Assembly (NCBI RefSeq): GCF_003062295.1
Contig: NZ_PYCN01000007.1
Coordinates: forward strand, 186,001 to 250,000
Source of the DNA: Bradyrhizobium algeriense
Lineage (GTDB): Bacteria; Pseudomonadota; Alphaproteobacteria; Rhizobiales; Xanthobacteraceae
Length of the DNA: 64,000 nucleotides
Reading direction: 5' to 3'
Positions 1-8,726 of the stretch are shown here, piece by piece. Position 1 is the first letter of the stretch, and each line of letters opens with the position of its first letter. The position numbers and the translations under genes are program-made. The notes under the pieces were generated by a model. It saw only the letters and a list, made by a program, of their open reading frames with translations, searched no databases and had not been told where the DNA came from.

Positions 1-660
1 CGGCGGCAGGGTGACCTCGGACTTCGCTTCAGACATCACTTCAGACTTCACCTCGGGCTTCACTTCCGACTTGATCTCGGACTTGACTTCGGACTTGGGG
101 GCCTCTGCGGGCTGTGCCGCGGCGATGGCGGATGTCTGACCCGATTCTGATCTGTCGGAGCTTTGCAATTTGCGCTCCGGCTCCTGGCTTCCTGCGACGG
201 TCTTTTCTACAGTCTTTTCTGGAGTCGCTGCCGCCGTGGCCGCCGGAACATTCTTCCTGGCTGATTGGTATGCGGGATTGGGAGCGGCGGCCTTTCTGGT
301 ATTCGCCGTCTTGGTGTTCAAGGCCTTGGTGTTCAAGGGCTTGGCGTTCGACGCCGCGATGCCGGCGCGCGGCGCCAGGCGGGACACCGGCGCGGCATGC
401 CTTGCCACGCGTGGGCGGGCCGCGGGTTTTAATCGTTCTATTTCCGGTTCAACCGGCACCACGACGACGTTCGTCTCGCGCTCCTCGCGGTGTCGCGCAG
501 ACAATGCCTGATCAGACCAGGCCATATAGGACTGGCACGCCCTGTTGCACGGCAGCCCATCGATATAGACGACGCCGGGTGAATCGAGCGGATTTGCTTG
601 CAGGGCTCCGCTGGAACAGAGGAACAGGATCAAGGCGGGCAAAGTCCATTTTCTCGACAT
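1..660 (-). CDS. secreted Lys/Ser/Glu-repeat protein, 3' end outside window
   Basis: The reading frame starts with ATG at 660 and stays open for 220 codons to the window edge, so the C-terminus is missing. It opens with a signal peptide (MSRKWTLPALILFLCSSGAL, then QA) and a short conserved-looking stretch, VVYIDGLPCNRACQSYMAWS, with two cysteines. A low-complexity Ala/Lys/Pro region follows, and the last visible residues repeat the tetrapeptide K-S-E-V/I. In DNA this is a 12-base tandem repeat at about 15-100. The two-cysteine segment suggests a folded periplasmic head and the rest a flexible tail. No function is recognised. Confidence 0.7.
   Translation of the reverse strand, partial: MSRKWTLPALILFLCSSGALQANPLDSPGVVYIDGLPCNRACQSYMAWSDQALSARHREERETNVVVVPVEPEIERLKPAARPRVARHAAPVSRLAPRAGIAASNAKPLNTKALNTKTANTRKAAAPNPAYQSARKNVPAATAAATPEKTVEKTVAGSQEPERKLQSSDRSESGQTSAIAAAQPAEAPKSEVKSEIKSEVKPEVKSEVMSEAKSEVTLPP
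15..100 (-). repeat. 12-base tandem repeat coding K-S-E-V
   Basis: About seven imperfect 12-base units (gacttcNNNtcN and variants on the plus strand) encode a repeated Lys-Ser-Glu-Val/Ile segment inside the partial gene at 1-660. The copy number may vary between strains. Confidence 0.6.
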
Positions 661-783
661 AACTTGCTCCGTTCGAAAGCGCATGGAGTGGAACCGGCTT
701 CGTGAAAGATCACGGCGCCCCAGCTACGATCGGATGGAAACGGAGTTTCAAAAAAGCGGTCTTGTTTTCCGGATCGCCACGCT

Positions 784-856
784 GGCGCAGCGCAATCCGG
801 GACCAGTTCGGCGGGTTGCGCGACCGCCCCGGATTTCGCTTCGCTCCATCCGGGCT
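784..856. repeat. palindromic intergenic repeat (CCCGGATT type)
   Basis: An 18-base arm at 784-801 is the imperfect reverse complement (3 mismatches) of 828-845, and the right side continues to CCATCCGGG. It lies between two minus-strand genes. The motif CCCGGATT-CGCT-CGCTCCATCCGGG recurs widely in Bradyrhizobium intergenic DNA; that statement is recall, not a search. It could act as a transcript 3'-end hairpin for the ctpA gene that ends at 901. Confidence 0.55.
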
Positions 857-900
857 GCAGGCTCGCTAGCGGAAGCCGCGTTCGCGGCGGGCACGAGGGC

Positions 901-2235
901 TCAGTTCGGCACCGCCCGCTTCGCCGCCGTCGGCGCATTCGCGTTCACCGTCACGCCGCGCAGCAGGTTGAAAGCGGCGTTCAGCGCCTTGTCGTCCTTG
1001 TCGTTCGGCGGAACCCAGGCTTGCGAGCCGGCCTGCTCGGCGCCGTCGGCCGCAAGATGGCCGCGCATCGAGGCTTCGCCCTTTAGCTCAGAGCGGTTCT
1101 TGAGCTCATCCGGCACCTCCTGCAGCACTTCGATGTCGGGCGCGATGCCCTGGGCCTGGATCGAGCGGCCCGAGGGGGTGAAGTAGCGCGCGGTGGTCAG
1201 CGCCAGCGCGCCGTTGCCGGCGCCGAGCGGGATGATGGTCTGCACCGAGCCCTTGCCGAAAGTGCGCGTCCCGATCAGGGTGGCGCGCTTGTGGTCGCGC
1301 AAGGCGCCGGCCACGATTTCGGAGGCGGACGCCGAGCCGCCATTGATCAGCACGACCAGCGGCTTGCCCTTGGTGATGTCGCCGCCGCGCGCGGTGAAGC
1401 GCTGGGTTTCCTCCGAGGTTCTGCCGCGCGTCGAAACCACCTCGCCCCTTGTCATGAAGGCGCTCGACACGGACACCGCCTGGTCGAGCAATCCGCCGGG
1501 ATTGTTGCGGAGGTCTATGACGTAGCCCGCGAGCTTGTCGGCCGGGATCTCCTTGGCGATGCTGGCGATGGCCTTTTTCAGGCCGTCGGTGGTCTGCTCG
1601 TTGAAGCGGGTGATCCTGATGTAGCCGATATCGCCGCTGTCGGTCTTGTAGCGGACCGGCCGCACCCGGATGATCTCGCGCACGATGGCAATATCGATCG
1701 GCGCGGCGGAACCCTTGCGCGCGACCTTCAGCCGGATCTTGCTGTTGGCGGGGCCCTTCATCCGGCTCACCGCCTGTTCCAGCGTCATGCCCTGAATTTG
1801 CTCGTCATCGATCTGGGTGATCACGTCGCCCGACAGGATGCCGGCCTTCGCCGCGGGAGTCTCGTCGATCGGCGTCACCACCTTGACGAGGCCGTCTTCC
1901 ATCGTGACCTCGATGCCGAGCCCGCCGAACTCGCCGTGGGTGGTCTCCTGCATGTCGCTCCAGCCCTTCTCATTCATGTAGCGCGAATGAGGATCGAGCG
2001 CGGAGATCATGCCGTTGATGGCTCCTTCCATCAGCTTGGAATCGTCGGGCTTCTCGACGTAGCTGGTCTTGATCCGCTCGAACACGTTGCCGAACAAATT
2101 GAGCTGGGTGTAGGCATCGGAACGGGCCGCGGCCTTTGCCGCCGCCACCAGACTAGCCCCCTGCGGTCCCGTCACGAGGAGAGTCAGACACGCGCCCGTC
2201 ACCGTGCCGAGAAGAAAGGCAAAATTCCTGCGCAT
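901..2235 (-). CDS. ctpA: S41 family C-terminal processing peptidase
   Basis: Periplasmic serine protease of the CtpA/Tsp family, which trims or degrades proteins from their C-termini. The 444-residue protein has an N-terminal hydrophobic segment (about 5-30), a PDZ domain (about 103-186) that contains GIEV and GDVITQIDD, and an S41 catalytic domain (about 200-375). The expected Ser-Lys dyad is present: Ser303 in GGSASASE and Lys328 in GTRTFGKGS, 25 residues apart as in E. coli Tsp. The start at 2235 (MRRNFAFLLG) is chosen because it opens directly into the signal/anchor; an upstream in-frame start at 2316 would add 27 residues of non-signal sequence. In rhizobia such genes often follow a murein hydrolase activator, which is not visible here. 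Confidence 0.93.
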   Translation of the reverse strand: MRRNFAFLLGTVTGACLTLLVTGPQGASLVAAAKAAARSDAYTQLNLFGNVFERIKTSYVEKPDDSKLMEGAINGMISALDPHSRYMNEKGWSDMQETTHGEFGGLGIEVTMEDGLVKVVTPIDETPAAKAGILSGDVITQIDDEQIQGMTLEQAVSRMKGPANSKIRLKVARKGSAAPIDIAIVREIIRVRPVRYKTDSGDIGYIRITRFNEQTTDGLKKAIASIAKEIPADKLAGYVIDLRNNPGGLLDQAVSVSSAFMTRGEVVSTRGRTSEETQRFTARGGDITKGKPLVVLINGGSASASEIVAGALRDHKRATLIGTRTFGKGSVQTIIPLGAGNGALALTTARYFTPSGRSIQAQGIAPDIEVLQEVPDELKNRSELKGEASMRGHLAADGAEQAGSQAWVPPNDKDDKALNAAFNLLRGVTVNANAPTAAKRAVPN

Positions 2236-2508
2236 TATAGGGCGTCCCTTATTCTTTTGTGCGGACGCCCACGATTCCCGTGAATCAGCGCCCCTGTCCC
2301 GGCACCGCCAACTCACAATGGCTTTTTGGTCGGATCAAGGCACGCCCACCCGGGGCGATACGGCCTTCGAGGCCCTATCGGCTCCGAAATGATCTGAAAC
2401 CCTTAAAAAAGGAACATTTTCTTATGGGAGTGGACGACAATTTGCTGAGTTTCCTGTCGAATGTAGGATGGGCCGAGCCGGGTTCCGCAGGGTTCGAAGG
2501 GGGCAACC

Positions 2509-2994
2509 ATGGGCGACAAAGATGAAGTGCAGATCGAACCTGCGCTGACCGCGACCGACGAGGTGCGCTCACTTGTCGGTGAGTTGGAGGCCGTGCTCTC
2601 TGCGGAGTATTCGCCTGAGCAGCGGCATGGATTGACGATCGATGCGATCTTTCAACCGCACGTCCGATTCTTCCTCGCAAGATTACACGGAACGGCGGTG
2701 GGCTGCGGCGGCGTCTCCCTCTTTCCCGATTTCGCGGAGGTCAAGCGCATGTACGTGCGGCACACCGCACGGGGACAGGGAGTTGCAGACGCTATCCTGG
2801 CCCGCATCGAAGCGGAGGTCCGTCGTGCCGGGATCTCCATGTTGCGTCTGGAGACGGGAGACCGGCAGATCGCGGCGATGCGGCTCTATGTGCGAATGGG
2901 GTTCCGGGAGTGTCCGGCGTTCGGCACCTACGCAATGATGGCACCGCAATCCATTGCGAGCAGTGTGTTCTTCGAGAAGCGGATCGGCGCGTAG
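2509..2994 (+). CDS. GNAT family N-acetyltransferase
   Basis: 161-residue protein with one acetyltransferase fold. The acetyl-CoA pyrophosphate loop is seen as VKRMYVRHTARGQGVADAIL (about residues 80-100), followed by a typical motif-B helix and RLYVRMGFRECPAFG near the C-terminus. The substrate cannot be told from sequence. It is a lone plus-strand gene with a GGGG ribosome-binding stretch just before the ATG. Proteins of this length and pattern often act on amino acids or small amines, but that is family knowledge only. Confidence 0.85.
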   Translation: MGDKDEVQIEPALTATDEVRSLVGELEAVLSAEYSPEQRHGLTIDAIFQPHVRFFLARLHGTAVGCGGVSLFPDFAEVKRMYVRHTARGQGVADAILARIEAEVRRAGISMLRLETGDRQIAAMRLYVRMGFRECPAFGTYAMMAPQSIASSVFFEKRIGA

Positions 2995-3149
2995 CCAAGT
3001 TTAATCTACCGACATCCGGGATTCTCTCACTTCCTCCAATACCCGCATATCGCGAATCCTGTCATCACACTGCGCGAGCGCAATTGCGCTCGTCGTCGGG
3101 CGCGCATTCGCGCGACCCCGTGGCCCCTGCGGGCTACGGATTCGGTCGC

Positions 3150-4313
3150 TTAATCTGCTTCCTGCAGCCCGTTTTGCCAGGTGGAGGGCCGGGTTCCAAA
3201 ACCGCGCTTGGCGCGGGTGCCCAGCCAGTAGCCGAATTGCGGCGGAACGTTGCGGAATGGGCCCTCGACGCCGAGCTTGAGCGCGGCGTCCATCGGCCAA
3301 TTGGGATTGTTGAGGATTTCCCGCCCCACCGCGATCAGATCGGCCTGGCGCTCGCGCAGGATCTGCTCGGCCTGGTCGCCATGGATGATGAGGCCGACCG
3401 CCATTGTCATGATGTCGGCATGGCGCTTCACATATTCAGACAGCGGCACTTGATAGCTGTATTTGATTTCCTTGCCCAGGATCGGCGCCATCTCGGTGAT
3501 GCCGCCGGACGAGCAGTCGATGACGTCGACGCCTGTGGCTTTGAGGATCTTTGCCAGCCGCGCGCTCTGCTCCGGCCCCCATCCGGCATTGTCCTCGACC
3601 GAGAGGCGGACGAACAGCGGCTTGTGGTCCGGCCAATGCGCGCGCACCGCTTCGGTGATTTCGGTGATGAAACGCATGCGATTGGCTTCGGAGCCGCCAT
3701 ATTCGTCGCTGCGCTGGTTGGAACGTTCGGAGAGAAATTCGTGCACGAGGTAGCCGTGCGCGCCGTGCAGCTCGAGCACCTCAAAGCCGGCCTCATGGGC
3801 GCGCCGCGCCGCCTGTCCCCAGGCCTCAATCAGATCCTTCACCTCGCGCGTCTCCAGCGCCCTCGGTATTGGCCATTTCTCGCTATGGGCGATGGCGCTC
3901 GGCGCCACCGGCTGCCAGGCGTCCCAATCCTCGATCTCAGGCGTCCGCTGCAGCGGGCGATCGCCCTCCCAGGGCCTTGTCGCACGCGCCTTGCGGCCGG
4001 AATGGCCGAGCTGAATGCCGGCGACCGAATTCTGCTGCCTGATGAATTTGACGAGGCGGCCGAGCGGTTCGACAAAGCCGTCGTCCCAGATGCCGAGATC
4101 GCCGACCGTGCCGCAGCCGCGCCGCTCGACCTTGGTCGATTCCACGACCACGAGGCCGGCGCCGCCGGCGGCGAATTTGCCGGCGTTCATCAGGTGCCAG
4201 TCGGTCGGAAAGCCCTTCTGGGCCGAATATTGATGCATCGGCGGCACCACGATGCGGTTCTTCAGGGTAACGCCGCGGATCGTCATCGGGGAAAACAGCA
4301 GCGTTTCCGTCAT
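3150..4313 (-). CDS. Old Yellow Enzyme family NADH:flavin oxidoreductase (YqjM-like)
   Basis: A 387-residue FMN-dependent ene-reductase barrel. Visible motifs are the N-terminal MTIRGVTLKNRIVVPPM, the substrate-binding HGAHGYLVHEFLS (His-Gly-Ala-His in place of the classical His-Asn or His-His pair region), RSDEYGGS and the phosphate-binding VGREILNNPNWP. These place it in the YqjM-like class that reduces activated C=C bonds with NAD(P)H. The residue normally Cys in the YqjM signature PMCQY is His here (PPMHQYSA), which would alter FMN tuning. The physiological substrate is unknown. It is followed on the same strand by an unrelated small secreted protein in the other direction of transcription order. 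Confidence 0.88.
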   Translation of the reverse strand: MTETLLFSPMTIRGVTLKNRIVVPPMHQYSAQKGFPTDWHLMNAGKFAAGGAGLVVVESTKVERRGCGTVGDLGIWDDGFVEPLGRLVKFIRQQNSVAGIQLGHSGRKARATRPWEGDRPLQRTPEIEDWDAWQPVAPSAIAHSEKWPIPRALETREVKDLIEAWGQAARRAHEAGFEVLELHGAHGYLVHEFLSERSNQRSDEYGGSEANRMRFITEITEAVRAHWPDHKPLFVRLSVEDNAGWGPEQSARLAKILKATGVDVIDCSSGGITEMAPILGKEIKYSYQVPLSEYVKRHADIMTMAVGLIIHGDQAEQILRERQADLIAVGREILNNPNWPMDAALKLGVEGPFRNVPPQFGYWLGTRAKRGFGTRPSTWQNGLQEAD

Positions 4314-4386
4314 CCGTCGTTTCCTCGCAGCCGGACATCATTGTCCCGGCGTCGCACCTGGAAGTGCTGGCGCCGGGAAGTGTCTT

Positions 4387-4698
4387 CTACTTTGCGGCGC
4401 CGTCGGCGGATTTGGCCTTCGGCTTGGCCGGCGGCGCCTTGGCAGTATCTTTGGCCGCCGCTTTCGGCGGCGCGCTGTCGCTCCGCATGGTTCCCCAGGG
4501 ATCAGTGCTCTTCTGCTCCGGGATATTGCCGAGCGAGCGCTTGTAGGCCCTTTCGGCATCCCTTTCGGCCGCTTTTTCGGTTGCCGACATTTCCTTGTCG
4601 GTCTCACCGTATCTGGGAATAGGATTCTGAGCCCAGACGGGCCCGGTCAGCGCGGCGATCACACATGTAGCGCCCAAAATTCTGCCCAGGATTTTCAT
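4387..4698 (-). CDS. small secreted hypothetical protein
   Basis: 103-residue protein starting MKILGRILGATCVIAALTG with a clear Sec signal peptide cleaved near VWAQ. The mature part is charged and helical (EKAAERDAERAYKR), and the tail is Lys/Ala/Pro-rich. The start at 4698 is preferred over one 13 codons upstream because the signal peptide begins there. The function is not recognised. It lies head-to-head with the HAD gene at 4818, so the 120 bases between them must hold both promoters. Confidence 0.7.
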   Translation of the reverse strand: MKILGRILGATCVIAALTGPVWAQNPIPRYGETDKEMSATEKAAERDAERAYKRSLGNIPEQKSTDPWGTMRSDSAPPKAAAKDTAKAPPAKPKAKSADGAAK

Positions 4699-4817
4699 TG
4701 CCACCAGCACTCCCTTTTTCGCGCCAAGGCTTAGCACAGCTCCGGCGCGGGCTTAAGCGCCGGATCGGGCGGAAATCGGTCCAGCCCGTTGCCGATACCT
4801 GACCAGTTTTGTAAACG

Positions 4818-5450
4818 ATGGCCATGAATTTGCCGCCAGCGCCCTCCTCCGTCGATGTCTTGCTGTTCGACCTCGGCCGTGTCGTGCTCGACATCAGCTT
4901 CGATCAGGTGATGGCGAAATGGGCAGGGCATGCGAGCTGCGAGCCCGCCGACCTCGCCAGGCGCTTTGTCGTCAACGACAGTTTCAAGCACCACGAGATC
5001 GGCCGGATCGACGACGCGGCGTTCTTTGCGAGCCTGCGCCAGTCGCTCGGCATCGGCCTCACCGACGCGCAGTTCCTGGAAGGCTGGAACTCGATCTTCA
5101 CCGGCGAGATGCCGGGAATTGCGCCGCTGCTGGCCGGCGCAGCACAACGCCTGCCGCTGTATGCTTTTTCCAACACCAATCCGGCCCATGTCGCGCATTT
5201 CTCGCAGGCCTATGCCGACGTGCTCAGCCATTTCCGCGAGATATTCCTGTCATCGAGCATCGGTTTGCGCAAACCCGACGCGGAAGCCTATGATCATGTG
5301 GTAAAAGCGATCGGTGTGCCGGCGTCGCGGATCCTGTTCTTCGACGACTCGGCCGCCAATATCGAGGGTGCGCGGGCGCGCGGCCTTTGTGCGATCCACG
5401 TGACATCGACGGATGACGTGGCAAGGGCGCTCGCAGTGCTCGGGATCTAG
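4818..5450 (+). CDS. HAD-IA family hydrolase, YihX-like phosphatase
   Basis: 210-residue haloacid dehalogenase-like hydrolase. Motif I is FDLGRVVLD with nucleophile Asp18. Gly20 stands where most HADs have the second Asp, as in the E. coli glucose-1-phosphatase YihX (FDLGNVIVD). Motif II is FSNTNPAH, motif III the Lys in GLRKPDAEAYDHV, and motif IV FFDDSAANIEGARARG. The overall pattern, including the cap sequence HHEIGRIDDAAFF, matches the YihX subfamily closely. The natural substrate is likely a sugar or other small phosphate ester in the cytoplasm. Confidence 0.88.
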   Translation: MAMNLPPAPSSVDVLLFDLGRVVLDISFDQVMAKWAGHASCEPADLARRFVVNDSFKHHEIGRIDDAAFFASLRQSLGIGLTDAQFLEGWNSIFTGEMPGIAPLLAGAAQRLPLYAFSNTNPAHVAHFSQAYADVLSHFREIFLSSSIGLRKPDAEAYDHVVKAIGVPASRILFFDDSAANIEGARARGLCAIHVTSTDDVARALAVLGI

Positions 5451-5457
5451 CGGCCGT

Positions 5458-6237
5458 CTACCACCGGCCCTGAAGACGCAAGCTCTCGGCGAGGTCGCCA
5501 CGAAAATGGTGCTGCCCGAGGTGCATCAGCTTGCATTGCAGATCGACCCAAATCTTGCCGCCGATGTCGCGCCAGCGGCGGCAGAACGCATAATCCTCGG
5601 ACAAATAGCGGCCGGAATCCGGATCGACCATGCAGTCGAAGAACAGCCAGTGCAGATGGGCCTGCGGGTTCGGCGGGCCGTCTGGAACGTAGTTCAAACC
5701 GGGGTATTTCTCCATCATCTGCAAGAAGACATCTCGCTTGATGCACATGAAGCCGGTCGGCGCCTCCGCGACCTCGACGAAGCCGTCGGCGTCGGCATAG
5801 GTGCTGACCCGCTCGGCGCCGTGGCCGATCGGGTTGAACGGATATTCGGTATAGCGATCCTCGAATTGCTGGCGCGTCGTGCCTGCCGGCAGGCCCTGTT
5901 CAGGCCAATTGAAGTTCTTCATCGGATAGACGCCGGCGGTGACGTCGCGGTCGATCAGCAAGAGGCGGCAGACCGATTGCGGCGTGAAGGTGATGTCGGA
6001 ATCGATCCAGAACAGATGGGTCAGCGTCTCGTCGGACAGGAACTTGCGCACCATGTTGTTGCGCGCGCGGGTGATCAGGCTTTCCGAATGCATGTGCAGG
6101 ACGCATTGCAGCCCGAACCGGTTGCAATGATGGGTGAGGTCGAACACGCTGGTGACGTAGTGCATGCTGACGGCCGAGATGTAGCACGGCGTCGCGAACA
6201 TCACCTTCATCGATTTCAGGGCTTCGTCGGGTAACAT
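5458..6237 (-). CDS. glycosyltransferase-like protein (GT-A fold)
   Basis: 259-residue cytoplasmic protein. It begins with a nucleotide-sugar-binding-like strand (KVMFATPCYISAVSMHY) and has a DxD-type motif in LTHLFWIDSDITF (about residues 73-85), then a second acidic region YLSEDYAFCRRW near the C-terminus. This is the layout of GT-A glycosyltransferases, although the family is not firmly identified. The start at 6237 has a weak ribosome-binding site; an internal ATG at 6210 is possible. It lies 30 bases downstream of the periplasmic protein at 6268-6864 and probably shares a transcript with the adhesin, so a role in modifying a surface product is plausible but inferred. Confidence 0.7.
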   Translation of the reverse strand: MLPDEALKSMKVMFATPCYISAVSMHYVTSVFDLTHHCNRFGLQCVLHMHSESLITRARNNMVRKFLSDETLTHLFWIDSDITFTPQSVCRLLLIDRDVTAGVYPMKNFNWPEQGLPAGTTRQQFEDRYTEYPFNPIGHGAERVSTYADADGFVEVAEAPTGFMCIKRDVFLQMMEKYPGLNYVPDGPPNPQAHLHWLFFDCMVDPDSGRYLSEDYAFCRRWRDIGGKIWVDLQCKLMHLGQHHFRGDLAESLRLQGRW

Positions 6238-6267
6238 TTTCCGTCGTTTGTTGGCTTGCGGGTCGGT

Positions 6268-6864
6268 CTATTTCGGCGGCTGGTTGTCGGCCGGCGCGAG
6301 CTTGATCGCGGGCGCGGACTTTGCAGCCGCTGGCTTGGCTGCGTTTGCAGGCGGCTGTTTTTGCGCAACCGGCGGCGCGGGCGGTTCGGGCGCGGCCGGC
6401 CCGCTCGGTCCGATCGACACCGAGATGCCGAACAGTCGCCATTGCCCGCTCACCGGCGCGAACGCCAGTTCGAAATTGACCTGGCTCGGTACCGAGGGAA
6501 AAAAGCCCGCCATGCGCATCAACCCGTTGGCTTCGATCTGCGGCAGCAGATTGAGCTGCGGATCGATCACCGCGACACCAGACAGATCGAGATTGTCGTT
6601 GCGCTGCTTGGCGAATATCTCGGCCAGCCGCGCCGCCGTATTGGTTTGGAAGCCGGGCGCGCCGAGGTCGCGCAGCACGGTGTAATTGCCGGTCTTGTTG
6701 GCCTGGTCGAGCGCCAGCAGCGACGACCGGATCAGGATCATCACGCCGTTGCGATCGATCTGCGCGGGTTTCGGCGCTTGCTCGGGCGCCTGCTGCGCAT
6801 GCCCGCCGGACGTGCTTGCCGCCATCACAGCCGCAAATATCAGAACCCGCCAGCGAACTACCAC
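6268..6864 (-). CDS. periplasmic hypothetical protein coupled to adhesin
   Basis: 198-residue protein with a signal peptide (VVRWRVLIFAAVMAAS...GGHAQ), a folded central part of about 110 residues and a Pro/Ala/Lys-rich C-terminal tail. The start is GTG and overlaps the adhesin stop codon (GTGGTAG), which implies translational coupling. The central part resembles a small alpha+beta cone-like domain with the ending QWRLFGISVSIG, but no named family is claimed. It may assist export or anchoring of the adhesin, as accessory proteins encoded beside some trimeric autotransporters do; this is inference from position. Confidence 0.7.
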   Translation of the reverse strand: MVVRWRVLIFAAVMAASTSGGHAQQAPEQAPKPAQIDRNGVMILIRSSLLALDQANKTGNYTVLRDLGAPGFQTNTAARLAEIFAKQRNDNLDLSGVAVIDPQLNLLPQIEANGLMRMAGFFPSVPSQVNFELAFAPVSGQWRLFGISVSIGPSGPAAPEPPAPPVAQKQPPANAAKPAAAKSAPAIKLAPADNQPPK

Positions 6865-8726
6865 TGGAGTCCGATCGCGCTGCGCACGCCGACCACATTT
6901 CGCTCCATGCCAATGCCCGCACCGGCGTTGATGACAACCGCATAGTTCTTGTTGTCATACAGCAGCGCCGTCGCTCCCACGCCGAAGGCGTTGCTGCCCT
7001 GGAAGTTGCCGTAGCTTGCCGAAATGCCAAACCGGCGCCCGGCCTGCAGGGCCGGCGAGGCACCGACGGCGAGCGCCAGCGCGGTGCCGGTACGCGCCTC
7101 GAGCCGGTTGTCGGTGACCTGAGATTGCAGTGAGGTTACCTGCGACTGCAGCGAGGTGAGGCTTTGCGGGTTGAAGGTGGTGGTCGCCAGATTGCCGTTG
7201 GCGTCGCTGGTGACGAACGCGGTCGGACCGGATTGTGCGGCAAGGCTCGCCGCCGAGGTGATGCCGGACATTTTATAGGTGCTCGTCGCCATGCCGATTG
7301 CGACCTGGTTCGCCGCTGTTGCAGTTGCGCCGCTGCCGATCGCGGTCGAATTGGCTAACGTCGCCGCGGCGCCGGTGCCAAGGGCGGCCGAATTCGTTCC
7401 GGTCGCCACCGTGCCGTCGCCGAACGCGGCGCCGCCATTGGAAGCCAACGCCCCGGCACCGACAGCGATCGAACCGGTGGCGATCGCGCCGTTGCCGATC
7501 GCAATCGAATTAACGCCGGTGGCGGCGGCCGTGTTGCCGACGGCGACCGCGCCGGTCGCGGTCGCCCGCGCACTGGCGCCCACCGCCGTGGCACCGGTGG
7601 CGCTGGCGACGCTGGCCTGGCCGATCGCGGTGGTGGCCACGCCGGTGGCGTTGCTGCCTTCGCCGAAGGCGCTGGCGGTGGTGCCGTTGGCGATGCTGCC
7701 CCGGCCGGTCGCGGTCGCGCTGACGCCATTCGCTTTGCTGACTTGGCCGATCGCCGTCGCGTTGGTGCCGTTGGCGAAGGCACTCGTACCGGTCGCCGTC
7801 GCGTTCGCGCCAATTGCCGAGCTAAAGGCCCCCGTCGTGGTGGCGAAGGCCCCGGTCGCGGTGCTGGAGCCGCCGGTCGCGGTGGCGAAATCGCCGGTCG
7901 CGGTAGTGCCCGCGCCCGTTGCCGTCGCGAAGTTACCGCCGGCGGTGCTCAACACCCCCGTCGCGGTGGCTTGAGCGCCGTTGGCGGTGCTGGCGTAGCC
8001 GGTCGCAGTCGTTTGAGAGCCGTTGGCATAGCTGCTCACGCCAGTCGCGGAAGCTTGATCGCCGTTGGCAAAGCTGCCCATGCCGGTCGCGGTCGCGGTG
8101 ACACCGTTCGCAACACTGCCAGTGCCGGTCGCGGTGGCGAGGGCGCCGTTGGCGCTGCTTTGCGTGCCTGTAGCGGTCGCGTTGGTGCCATTCGCAAGGC
8201 TGAAGTAACCGGTTGCCGTGGCGCTGCTCCCGTTGGCGATGCTATTTGTGCCTGTCGCGGTCGCATCGACGCCGTTCGCGATGCTGAGCGTGCCCGTGGC
8301 GGTCGCCTGCGCACCGTTCGCGAAGCTGACCGCGCCTGTCGCGGTCGCATCGGCGCCGTTCGCGATGCTGAGCGCGCCCGTCGCGGTCGCATCGGCGCCG
8401 TTCGCTGTGGCCACAGAGCCATACGCCGTTGCGAAGACGCCCGTCGCATTCGCTCCCGACCCCACTGCGGTGGAAAAGGCACCTGTCGCCGCGGTGACGG
8501 TACAGCCCGCGCCGGTAATGTTGCCGCCGGTACCGGAAAAGCATTGCGCGAACGCCGGCGAGACGCCGAGGGCGGTCATCATCCCGGCCGCCGCCGCGAG
8601 GCTGCGCAAGGTCCCGCCGCAGAGCATGCTGCTCGCCAGCAGGCTCGCCCGGCGATCGTATGGAAGAATTACACCGGAAGCGTGCGGGGACGCAGAACCC
8701 GTTGCCGTCGCTATCGCCCCCGTCAT
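6858..8726 (-). CDS. YadA-type trimeric autotransporter adhesin
   Basis: About 622 residues. The passenger is almost wholly tandem 14-residue head repeats of the form S-I-A-N-G-x-x-A-T-A-T-G-x-x (YadA/Hep-Hag type), followed by a short coiled-coil stalk (SLQSQVTSLQSQVTDNRLEA) and a C-terminal membrane anchor of about 90 residues ending in Trp (GVRSAIGLQW). This is the standard plan of type Vc secreted adhesins, which trimerise, form a 12-strand pore and display the head outside the cell. A long N-terminal signal region ends at SPAFAQ. The start at 8726 (MTGAIATATG) is tentative; an in-frame start at 8801 also exists. It leads a probable three-gene unit with the two genes downstream. Confidence 0.88.
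   Translation of the reverse strand: MTGAIATATGSASPHASGVILPYDRRASLLASSMLCGGTLRSLAAAAGMMTALGVSPAFAQCFSGTGGNITGAGCTVTAATGAFSTAVGSGANATGVFATAYGSVATANGADATATGALSIANGADATATGAVSFANGAQATATGTLSIANGVDATATGTNSIANGSSATATGYFSLANGTNATATGTQSSANGALATATGTGSVANGVTATATGMGSFANGDQASATGVSSYANGSQTTATGYASTANGAQATATGVLSTAGGNFATATGAGTTATGDFATATGGSSTATGAFATTTGAFSSAIGANATATGTSAFANGTNATAIGQVSKANGVSATATGRGSIANGTTASAFGEGSNATGVATTAIGQASVASATGATAVGASARATATGAVAVGNTAAATGVNSIAIGNGAIATGSIAVGAGALASNGGAAFGDGTVATGTNSAALGTGAAATLANSTAIGSGATATAANQVAIGMATSTYKMSGITSAASLAAQSGPTAFVTSDANGNLATTTFNPQSLTSLQSQVTSLQSQVTDNRLEARTGTALALAVGASPALQAGRRFGISASYGNFQGSNAFGVGATALLYDNKNYAVVINAGAGIGMERNVVGVRSAIGLQW
7280..8480 (-). repeat. 42-base tandem repeats of the adhesin head
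   Basis: Consecutive units of 42 bases, each coding a 14-residue head repeat, run through the adhesin passenger. Two neighbouring units near 8340-8425 are nearly identical, which suggests recent expansion and a potential for length variation by recombination. Confidence 0.8.

Noticed and set aside
2424..2525. 33-codon frame with AAGG before it, overlapping the GNAT start
   Set aside because: No recognisable feature, and it overlaps the better-supported GNAT gene.
2910..4622. 570-codon plus-strand frame
   Set aside because: Lies opposite the Old Yellow Enzyme gene; no motif or ribosome-binding site.
7280..8480. regular repeats resembling a CRISPR array
   Set aside because: The 42-base units are contiguous without spacers and code adhesin head repeats in frame.
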